A DNA stretch of 44,249 nt, taken from positions 1 through 44,249 of the forward strand of contig SFJG01000008.1 in NCBI GenBank assembly GCA_004555955.1, given 5' to 3'. Of this stretch, positions 8,352 to 14,802 are shown piece after piece; position 1 is the first letter of the stretch; every line of letters begins with the position of its first letter. The position numbers and the translations under genes are program-made. This stretch comes from Bacteroidales bacterium (lineage in GTDB: Bacteria > Bacteroidota > Bacteroidia > Bacteroidales > Muribaculaceae). The notes under the pieces were generated by a model. It saw nothing but the letters and a program-made list of their open reading frames with translations. It was not told the DNA's origin and made no database searches.

Positions 8352-9364
8352 ACGTTTTCCTCACGTTTGGTTCGTGCATATTCACGGATGCGGTGAATCA
8401 TTTCTTGACGATATTCAATAAAACGTTCGTAGAACGAGCGAATGTGGCGCATCTTCTTGTCCTCATAGATTTCAGAGATAGCGATAAGAATGCCGGTTTC
8501 TTCGACGTCGCCGAATTCGTCGTTGATGGCGGTACCAAACACCTTCATATTAGGCGAAAGGTTCATATATGAATTAACCAAAGGAGGAATAGCCACTCCG
8601 CCGCGACGTATATTCGCCTTGAGCGTTCGATAGTCGTCGCGGAAAGTTGCGCCACTAAACGTGCGCTGCATATCTTCGACGCTATATCCCGTGTCGAGCG
8701 CCGTCATGGGCACAACAAGCCTGTCGGCGTCGTGGAAATACTTGTCGAGGAAGTATAAAATCATGTTGCGGCACTCCTTCGGGTAGTTGGGATACATCGT
8801 CATCTTGCCGAAGAGATACTTGATTTGCGGGTAAACAACAGTGAGCGCGCCCAAGCCGTCCCAGATGTTGTCGAGAGCATATATGCCCTTCGCACCGGCA
8901 CGCGTCGACTGATATTCGACCGACACAAACGAACGCCCGAGCTCGATGGTGTAAGGCAAATAGTCGCGAACGAACTCGTCGGAATAGTCGAACATATGCG
9001 ACATGGCGATATTCGGCTTACCGTTGTCGCCAAAATGCATATTTTCGCCGAGGATGAAGCGATAGCCACTGACAATCTCCTCCGCTTCGGGATTCCACAC
9101 AATGAGTTGCTGACACGGTTCGTCCATCGTGTCGAATTCGTCGATGTCGGCACTTTTGCCGGTTCCGCCGCCGGCACTACGAAAAGCAATCTCGCGCAAG
9201 CGCCCTATCTCCCACATCGTGTTGGGAGCATTATGGGCATCAACGATATAAATCTCGTTGTGTCCCCTATTCGTATTTCTGAGAAATCGGTCCTCGGTGA
9301 GCTCCATCTTGATGAGGCTCTTATGTACGGGAGCGATGATACTCTCTACTTTCATTCGATTCAT
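8348..9364 (-). CDS. glsB: Glycine lipid N-acyltransferase (OlsB/GNAT-like)
   Basis: The 338-residue sequence matches the acyl-ACP-dependent OlsB-like branch of the GNAT fold. Visible signatures are EIGRLREIAFR, a VSGYRFILG strand and YTIELGRSFVSVEYQ. In Bacteroides thetaiotaomicron, GlsB makes N-acyl glycine, the first step of glycine lipid synthesis, and GlsA adds the second acyl chain. The same gene pair and order is seen here, which supports the assignment. A start at residue 4 (9355) is possible; I kept 9364 because its ATG overlaps the glsA stop (ATGA). It is cytoplasmic or membrane-peripheral. Generic annotations would be GNAT N-acetyltransferase or hemolysin-like protein. Confidence 0.8.
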   Translation of the reverse strand: MNRMKVESIIAPVHKSLIKMELTEDRFLRNTNRGHNEIYIVDAHNAPNTMWEIGRLREIAFRSAGGGTGKSADIDEFDTMDEPCQQLIVWNPEAEEIVSGYRFILGENMHFGDNGKPNIAMSHMFDYSDEFVRDYLPYTIELGRSFVSVEYQSTRAGAKGIYALDNIWDGLGALTVVYPQIKYLFGKMTMYPNYPKECRNMILYFLDKYFHDADRLVVPMTALDTGYSVEDMQRTFSGATFRDDYRTLKANIRRGGVAIPPLVNSYMNLSPNMKVFGTAINDEFGDVEETGILIAISEIYEDKKMRHIRSFYERFIEYRQEMIHRIREYARTKREENV

Positions 9365-10197
9365 TTTAATTTATCAGCAAGGCCGTAGACCGTGCGCTTA
9401 ACTTCTTGCGCCCACTCTTGCGGCGTTTTACTATTATCAAACGAGGCATAACTGATGGGCTCGCCAAACACCACATTATATGTGCCGCCAGCCGCGCCTA
9501 CAAGTTCGGCAGGCAAACGCACCATCTCGATGTTCAACTTAATGCCCATACGACGCCTAAGTTTTGCAAATTTATAAAAAAACTTTGAATTTAAGCCACC
9601 AAAATAGACAGGAATAATGTCGCGTTTATATTCGCGGCTTTTCGAGATGAACGATTTCTGCCATTCCAAGTCGGCAATACGTCCGCCCTCCCCCATCCGC
9701 GAGCACAGCCCCGCAGGAAACATAATCATTTGGTTGTCAGAAGCATAAGCCTCCTCAATAGCCTTTGCACTCTCGCGACTTTGGCGCCCGTGCTTGTTGA
9801 TGGGCAAAAACACCGGACGCATCGGCTCGATAGCCATCAGCAAATCGTTGACAATGCAACGCACGTTACCGCCGTAACGCTCGCCCAGCAGCGCTATCAA
9901 GGCAATGCCGTCGAGCCCGCCCAACGGGTGATTCGACGCAAAAATGTAGCGTCCCGTGTCGGGCAAATGCTCCGCGCCGACGACGTTCAACTTAATGCCG
10001 AACGACGACAAAGTGCCTAAGGCAAATTCATGTCCGCGGCGTCCGAAGTTTTCCGTAATCACGCGATTCAACTCCTTTTGGCGTATTACGTGCTCCAAAT
10101 AACGGTAAACAAAACCCGGTATGAACTGCGCGTAGCCGGGGATTTTTCCACGAATGACGCGCTCCAAATCAATCAATATCGGTTGCTGCTGTTCCAT
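9361..10197 (-). CDS. glsA: Glycine lipid O-acyltransferase (PlsC-like)
   Basis: This 278-residue protein belongs to the lysophospholipid acyltransferase (PlsC) superfamily. The catalytic block SNHPLGGLDG is followed by a substrate-binding segment (MFPAGLCSRMGEGG) equivalent to the PlsC glycine/proline-containing blocks. The His-Asp spacing is HX5D, not the textbook HX4D. Together with the adjacent glsB it fits GlsA of Bacteroides, which O-acylates N-acyl hydroxy-fatty-acyl glycine. It is the first gene of the minus-strand run and has a promoter directly upstream. The alternative is a general 1-acylglycerol-3-phosphate acyltransferase. Confidence 0.78.
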   Translation of the reverse strand: MEQQQPILIDLERVIRGKIPGYAQFIPGFVYRYLEHVIRQKELNRVITENFGRRGHEFALGTLSSFGIKLNVVGAEHLPDTGRYIFASNHPLGGLDGIALIALLGERYGGNVRCIVNDLLMAIEPMRPVFLPINKHGRQSRESAKAIEEAYASDNQMIMFPAGLCSRMGEGGRIADLEWQKSFISKSREYKRDIIPVYFGGLNSKFFYKFAKLRRRMGIKLNIEMVRLPAELVGAAGGTYNVVFGEPISYASFDNSKTPQEWAQEVKRTVYGLADKLK

Positions 10198-10248
10198 ATT
10201 CTGTCCTATATGTCGTTTTCTGTTCTAAATGTCGTTCTCAATAACGTG

Positions 10249-10282
10249 CAAAAGTACAAAATTTAAAGCGTTCATCCAAAAC
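10249..10282 (-). promoter_or_regulatory. Promoter of the glsA operon
   Basis: Read on the minus strand, TACTTTTG (10256-10249) is an exact TAnnTTTG -7 box. A TTG (10279-10277) lies 20 bp upstream inside TTTTGG. RNA would start near 10242, about 45 nt before the glsA ATG. Confidence 0.65.
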
Positions 10283-10315
10283 AAAATAGCGAGCGCCGAA
10301 TAATTCAGCACTCGC
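10277..10315 (-). terminator. Intrinsic terminator of the META-domain gene
   Basis: On the minus strand GCGAGTGCTGAA pairs with TTCGGCGCTCGC across a TTA loop (10315-10289), a 12-bp stem using G-U wobbles. It is followed by the T-rich TATTTTGTTTTGG. The wobbles make the stem continuous only in minus-strand RNA. Its T-run overlaps the -33 box of the glsA promoter. Confidence 0.65.
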
Positions 10316-10341
10316 CACTATAGAAATGTTGCTTCAATCGA

Positions 10342-11160
10342 CTATTCGACCTTCGACAATTCGAGGAGCGTGCGCCCTTCGGAACTGAAAATGCCCACAT
10401 TGCCGTTGGGCAACTTGCCGAAAAAGCGAGCCGAACTCAAAGCGGCAAGCACATTCTGCTCCGTCGTCATGTCGGGACACATCATACGCGTCGAAGCCAC
10501 ATTGTCGAAACGAATCACGTTGCGTCCGGCATCGTCGAACCTCAGCTCGCCGTTGATGCGATTGCAGCCGGCATTACCCGAAAAACGACCTTCGGCTGTG
10601 GCAAACGTCAATTCCGGACGCGTCTGAAGCTTCTTCGAAACCAACTCGCCAAGCACTTTCACCACGTTCCACGTGCCGTTGAGCGACTTGCTGTCGACGT
10701 AGGTCGACTTGCGGCGAAGCGTAACAACCGACTCGCCGTCTTGACCAAGCAAGACAACGCCTTCGCCGACAAACTTATATGTACGAACGTCGTACATAGC
10801 CGACAAAACCAACTGCTCAAGGTCCATATTTTCGCACGACATCAACGTCGTTGTAGGATAGCCGAAACGCAAAGAATGCTCCGACGAATTGACATCCAGG
10901 GTCGATTGAACACGATTGCAACCGGCATAGCCATAAGCACGCTTCGACTTGAGGTCGAACCCGACGTAAGGCAGCGTTTCGCCCGCTGCGGTTTCAATCA
11001 CACGGCTTCGCACGGCAATAACGTCCCATTCGCCGTCCAACGTAGTTACTACAGGCTTCTTAACTTCCGTATCAGCCGTTTCTACAACTTTTTTCTCCGA
11101 GCCACACGACACTACCGTCAGTGCTACTACTAATGCTAAAATAAAATTGGTTATCTTCAT
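10342..11160 (-). CDS. META-domain lipoprotein (two HslJ-like repeats)
   Basis: This 272-residue lipoprotein has a signal peptide ending in the lipobox VVSC (Cys 19). Two META domains follow. The first (about 42-145) starts LDGEWDVIAV and contains YAGCNR and TLMSCENM. The second (about 157-270) starts LNGTWNVVKV and contains GNAGCNRINGEL and TRMMCPDM. The paired cysteines (GCNR and the later MSC/MMC) recur in both repeats and fit intradomain disulfides or metal sites. HslJ, a single META protein, is linked to heat shock and novobiocin resistance in E. coli; a role in envelope stress is inference. It is a single-gene unit with a terminator downstream and a terminator-like hairpin in its leader. 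Confidence 0.87.
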   Translation of the reverse strand: MKITNFILALVVALTVVSCGSEKKVVETADTEVKKPVVTTLDGEWDVIAVRSRVIETAAGETLPYVGFDLKSKRAYGYAGCNRVQSTLDVNSSEHSLRFGYPTTTLMSCENMDLEQLVLSAMYDVRTYKFVGEGVVLLGQDGESVVTLRRKSTYVDSKSLNGTWNVVKVLGELVSKKLQTRPELTFATAEGRFSGNAGCNRINGELRFDDAGRNVIRFDNVASTRMMCPDMTTEQNVLAALSSARFFGKLPNGNVGIFSSEGRTLLELSKVE

Positions 11161-11190
11161 ATCACAAGTTTAAAAAAAATGAGGTTTGTT

Positions 11191-11226
11191 AAAAAAGGGC
11201 AGGCACCAAAAAAAGGTATCCTGCCC
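11191..11226 (-). terminator. Terminator-like hairpin in the leader of the META-domain gene
   Basis: On the minus strand GGGCAGGATACC pairs with GGTGCCTGCCC around a loop of seven Ts (11226-11197), followed directly by TTTTTT (11196-11191). It ends about 30 bp before the META gene ATG. No minus-strand gene lies upstream for over 1.5 kb, so it either stops stray antisense transcription from ssrA or acts as an attenuator in the leader. I found no convincing -7 box between it and the ATG. Confidence 0.55.
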
Positions 11227-11426
11227 AAACACATAATAATACCCACACTTACCCTTATAACAATCGAATCACCGTTTTGCTGCATGAGGTTGTGTTAAAG
11301 TAGCTTAAAACCGACAAATTTTACCATTTTCGTCCACTAATTAGCCAATTTATGCAACTATCGTGCATCTCGACCAACCGCCGAAAAAAAACGATTTGAA
11401 AACACAAAAAAATAAGATGAGAAAAA
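11227..11426. other. Non-coding stretch between META gene and ssrA promoter
   Basis: This AT-rich 200 bp separates the leader hairpin of the META-domain gene from the ssrA promoter. A near-match to a minus-strand -7 box (CAAATTTTA, 11315-11323) is off by one base in spacing, so I do not call it. No ORF, tRNA-like fold or repeat was seen. Confidence 0.4.
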
Positions 11427-11458
11427 TTTGGAAAAACGCAGCGTAGTTACTACTTTTG
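11427..11458 (+). promoter_or_regulatory. Promoter of ssrA
   Basis: TTTG at 11427-11430 is followed after exactly 20 bp by TACTTTTG at 11451-11458, a perfect Bacteroidetes -33/-7 pair. Transcription would begin near 11465, about 28 nt before the mature tmRNA 5' end. Confidence 0.8.
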
Positions 11459-11492
11459 CAGCCACTACCCACGAGGCAGTTCAAAAACAAAC

Positions 11493-11887
11493 GGGGATGA
11501 CCGGTTTTGACAGCGCGTAGAGGTGGTATGTAAGCACGCAGAGCGATGATGGCTGTCTCTATAATACACGACATCAACAATTTAACTGGCGAAACTAATT
11601 ACGCTCTCGCTGCCTAACCGAAGTACAGTAAGTTAGCTTTATTTCTGCCACAGTGGTAGAAACGAGACATCACCCGATTGCCCCTCTCTGAGACGTTTCG
11701 ATAAGGTGGTGCAAGGAAAATCAGAGATAAGACACGCTGCTCCCGGGTGCGTGGCTGAAAATTTACGGGATAAGCCACGGATTGGTAGTTTTGAGCCTGT
11801 CCTTGGCCGACAATCAAGTCGAAACTAAGCGTGTAGAAAGCATATTAGTTCCGCGTTTGGACGAGAGTTCGAATCTCTCCATCTCCA
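11493..11887 (+). ncRNA. ssrA: Transfer-messenger RNA (tmRNA)
   Basis: tmRNA rescues ribosomes stalled on broken mRNA and tags the product for proteolysis. The 5' GGGGATG (11493-11499) pairs with CATCTCC (11880-11886) to form the acceptor stem, leaving A11887 as discriminator. CCA is not encoded (the next bases are CAC), so it must be added after processing. The T arm is GAGAG-TTCGAAT-CTCTC just before the 3' acceptor strand. The resume frame at 11588-11614 reads GETNYALAA and ends in TAA (11615-11617), a Bacteroidales-type degradation tag. At about 395 nt it is a normal one-piece tmRNA. Promoter and terminator flank it closely. Confidence 0.96.
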
Positions 11888-11890
11888 CAC

Positions 11891-11922
11891 ATCCTGCGCA
11901 CAACACGGCGCAGGATTTTTTT
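11891..11922 (+). terminator. Intrinsic terminator of ssrA
   Basis: ATCCTGCGC (11891-11899) pairs perfectly with GCGCAGGAT (11908-11916) around an 8-nt loop and runs into seven Ts (11916-11922). It begins 3 nt after the tmRNA discriminator base. Confidence 0.9.
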
Positions 11923-11956
11923 GTTCTCACACAAAGCAAAATAATCATTTTTAGGT

Positions 11957-11988
11957 ATTGACAAAGCGGCACGGATGGTGTAATTTTG
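11957..11988 (+). promoter_or_regulatory. Promoter of the interrupted hemerythrin/LuxR gene
   Basis: TTG at 11958-11960 is followed after 20 bp by TAATTTTG at 11981-11988, an exact TAnnTTTG -7 box. RNA would start near 11995, only about 11 nt before the ATG at 12006. The intact promoter in front of a gene with nonsense codons is notable. Confidence 0.65.
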
Positions 11989-12005
11989 CAAAAAACAGGC
12001 AAAAA

Positions 12006-12956
12006 ATGAGTAACTCCGACTCGTATAAGTGTAGCGATAAGCTGCGCGACTTAATCAGCGAAAACAGCTCTATCTTAATGGTAATGAGCCGTTTCGGCAT
12101 TGCTTTGGGATTCGGCGAAAAGACGGTTGGCGAAATTTGCAAAGAGCAAGGCGTAGACTGTGAGACGTTCGTTGCCGTGTCGAATTTCTGCTCAAGTCGC
12201 CACGTCGACCAACAGAGCATCAGCCTACCCTCGCTCATCGACTACCTGAAACGCGCTCACACGTACTTTCTCGACTACAACTTGCCGACGATACGCCGCC
12301 GAATCATCGAGGCTATCGACTGCTCGGGCAACGACGAGGTCGCTCTTCTGATTCTGCAATTCTATGACAACTACGTGAGCTAGGTGCGCAAGCACATGGC
12401 TTACGAGGATAAGCGCGTGTTTGCCTACGTCGGAGGCCTGCTTCAAGGCAAATACGACAAGGATTATAGCATCCGGACATTTTCCGATAAGCACAATTCG
12501 ATAAGCGTCAAACTTAAAGAACTGAAAGACATCATCATACGCTACTACCCGGGCAAAAATAATGATGCGCTCAACTCGGTGCTTTTCGACATCATCAACT
12601 GCTAACAAGACCTGAATATGCACTGCCGCGTCGAAGACAGCCTGTTTGTTCCCGCCGTGGAACGGCTGGAGGAAGAAGTTGCAAAAACGGGTTGCGCCGA
12701 AAGTAGCATGGAGGTTGCCGACACGGATTCCGACAAGCCGTAGACACTGTCGCGCCGCGAAAAAGAGATTGTTGCATGTGTAGCCAAGGGCTTATCCAAC
12801 AAAGAGATAGCCGACCGTCTATATCTATCGGTGCACACGGTAACGACGCACCGACGCAACATTTGCAATAAGTTGCAGATACACTCTCCGGCGGGACTGA
12901 CCATCTATGCCATCGTCAACAAAATAGTGCGCATCGACGACATCAAAATGGTCTAA
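12006..12956 (+). pseudogene. Hemerythrin-like diiron/LuxR-HTH regulator with three in-frame stops
   Basis: One continuous 317-codon frame runs from ATG 12006 to TAA 12954-12956. It is broken only by TAG at codon 126 (12381), TAA at codon 200 (12603) and TAG at codon 246 (12741). There is no frameshift. Residues 10-60 resemble the ScdA_N/DUF542 domain of RIC/YtfE repair proteins (RFGIALGFGEKTVGEIC). A hemerythrin-like four-helix region follows, with candidate iron ligands in RAHTYF, VRKHMAYED and NMHCRVED. The end is a LuxR-type HTH (LSRREKEIV, GLSNKEIADRLYLS, VTTHRRNI). Intact relatives in Bacteroidetes would be diiron sensors of NO or oxygen stress driving a DNA-binding output (inference). 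The HTH has no usable start of its own after the third stop, so without readthrough only a 125-residue N-terminal piece is expected. Confidence 0.8.
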
Positions 12957-12965
12957 CGACAGGTT

Positions 12966-14789
12966 CTAAAAGAGTTCCAACTGCGAGGGCATCGGGCGTT
13001 GGGGCTCTTCGTCAGATGCATCTGTCGAGTCAAAGGGCACGTCGAAAGCGCCTTCGCGAGGCTCGAAAGAGATTTCCGTGCCTTCCAACGGGTCGGCATC
13101 TACGTCCGATTTAGCCTCGCCTTCGATGGGAATCGTCGATGTAGGTGGCGTCGGCTGAAGCCAATCGGTGTAGTCGAAATTGTAATCGATTGCCGAAACG
13201 ATCGGTTTCTTAGGCTCGTCTTTTTTGCGACGTCCTTTCGGTTTGGATTGTTTCGATTCTTCCTCGCTCTTTGCCTCAGCGACTTGAGTGCTGATTGTCG
13301 ACTCCGACTCCGACTCGGCAACTGCGGCGGGCTCGTCGGCGGACTCGGCAAACGAGATTGCCTTGCGCTGTTCGGTCGGTTTGCTACGTAGTTGCTCGTT
13401 TTCGGTGCGCAGCGTTTCAATCTCTTGGCGAAGTTTGAGTTCCTGCATACGTTGCGACTCGAGATTGTTGTCGACCAACGCTTGAAGTTGCGTGACGGAA
13501 TCTTCGAGACTCGACTTTTCGCCACTGAGACGTTCGATATCGGCATCGCGCTCATCGAGAATGATTTTTTGGTCGTTGAGCGACGCGGTCAGCGCAGAGA
13601 TTTTCGCCGTAAGTTGCGCCAATTCGGCATCTTTTGATGCCAATGCGTTTCGCACATCGGAAAGGCTGTCGAGCGTCGACTGAAGTTCGCCGACTTTTTC
13701 GGTAAGTTCGAGCTCAGCTTCGGAATGCGTGTTACATTTTTCCTTGAGCGCATAAGCCTCGTCGGTAAGCGTCGTAACTTGCTCCTGGAGGTCGGAAATT
13801 ATTTGAGCCGATTGTGCAAAGGTTTGCTCTTTCTCCTCTAATTCGGCAAGACGAGCAGTAAGAGCCTCGTGGTCGGCACGACGCTGACGCAATTCGGCGT
13901 CGGTCGATTGAGCCGAAGCTTGTATGGCAGCGATGGTCTCGTCTTTTTTTGTCAAAGCCTCGTTTTTGAGAGCGATAGCCGTGTCGCGTTCAGCCACAAG
14001 CGCTTCAGTGTCGGCAAGTCGGCGCGTTACGTCGTCGAGTTTCGTGAGAGCTTCGGTGAGTTTCGCCTCCGTTTCGGCAATCTGCTGAATGTTTTGACTG
14101 CCTTGAGCAGCACGAGCCTCCGCCAACTGTGTGCGTAGGGAAGCCATCTCTTCGAGCAATTTTGCATTTTCGTCGCTGAGATTGCGCAGATTTTCTTCGC
14201 CGACGGAAGCCACTTTGAGCTTATTCATCAGGCTCTTCGTCTCAAGTTGATATTGGTCGCGTTCGGCTTCAGCGGTAGCAACGCGTTGCTCGAGTTGCTG
14301 CGCCTTTTCTTTGAAAATATTCTTTTGCTGGTCGGCGGTTTGGGCACGCTGACGGAGCTCATCGACTTTAGCTTTAGCTTCGGCGAGCTGTTTCTCGGCA
14401 GCAAGTTTCGACTTCTCGATTTCAATCAATTCGCCCTGTCGGCCGGAGCGGAAACGGTCGACAGCGTCAGCGCTAATCTTGCCGACGTAGTCGGAAATCG
14501 TTGTGCCGAAAAGTTGCTGCACATACTGTTTTTCGGCGTCGATATCGATGTTATGACGTGCATACTCGGGCAAAGTGGCATTAAGAATCTCGATAACCTT
14601 ATCGACAATCTCATTAGCCATATCCTCGTCGAGTTTCTGAGCGGCGTCGGCAATAGGCGCCGGGGTGGCAGGTTCGTCCACCTTTTTAAATGGATTGATA
14701 TAAGGCGTTGAGCGATGAGTTGTTATCTCATCATCATCTTTTTCGTCGTATTCGTCGGAGAAACCGAAAAGGCGTTTAAGCATATTCAT
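12966..14789 (-). CDS. Long coiled-coil protein with C-terminal QLELF clamp-type motif
   Basis: This 607-residue protein has no signal peptide or membrane segment, so it is cytoplasmic. After an acidic head (MLKRLFGF then DEYDEKDDDE) and a helical domain at about 45-120, residues 125-470 form almost continuous coiled coil rich in A, E, L, K and Q. The tail is disordered and acidic, with one basic patch (KPKGRRKKDEPKK) and a tryptophan motif (TDWLQP). The last five residues, QLELF, fit the bacterial beta-sliding-clamp consensus QL(S/D)LF. I do not recognise a named family. It lies 13 bp downstream of the receiver-PPDK_N gene and is likely co-transcribed. It converges on the interrupted LuxR gene with only 9 bp between. 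A start at residue 3 (14783) is possible. Confidence 0.85.
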   Translation of the reverse strand: MNMLKRLFGFSDEYDEKDDDEITTHRSTPYINPFKKVDEPATPAPIADAAQKLDEDMANEIVDKVIEILNATLPEYARHNIDIDAEKQYVQQLFGTTISDYVGKISADAVDRFRSGRQGELIEIEKSKLAAEKQLAEAKAKVDELRQRAQTADQQKNIFKEKAQQLEQRVATAEAERDQYQLETKSLMNKLKVASVGEENLRNLSDENAKLLEEMASLRTQLAEARAAQGSQNIQQIAETEAKLTEALTKLDDVTRRLADTEALVAERDTAIALKNEALTKKDETIAAIQASAQSTDAELRQRRADHEALTARLAELEEKEQTFAQSAQIISDLQEQVTTLTDEAYALKEKCNTHSEAELELTEKVGELQSTLDSLSDVRNALASKDAELAQLTAKISALTASLNDQKIILDERDADIERLSGEKSSLEDSVTQLQALVDNNLESQRMQELKLRQEIETLRTENEQLRSKPTEQRKAISFAESADEPAAVAESESESTISTQVAEAKSEEESKQSKPKGRRKKDEPKKPIVSAIDYNFDYTDWLQPTPPTSTIPIEGEAKSDVDADPLEGTEISFEPREGAFDVPFDSTDASDEEPQRPMPSQLELF

Positions 14790-14802
14790 AGCTCTACAAA
14801 GT

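Noticed and set aside
12384..12605. Separate 73-codon gene with a GTG start after the first stop in the LuxR gene
   Set aside because: Its frame and content continue the upstream protein (hemerythrin ligands), so it is a fragment of the same gene and not an independent start.
12006..12956. Genetic-code reassignment as the reason for the internal stops
   Set aside because: More than 40 other genes in the window end normally at TAA, TAG or TGA with no internal stops, so the code is standard; only local readthrough remains possible.
13240..13330. Serine/glutamate-rich repeat in the coiled-coil gene as a DNA repeat array
   Set aside because: It is low-complexity protein sequence, not a regular nucleotide repeat; no CRISPR-like spacing exists anywhere in the window.
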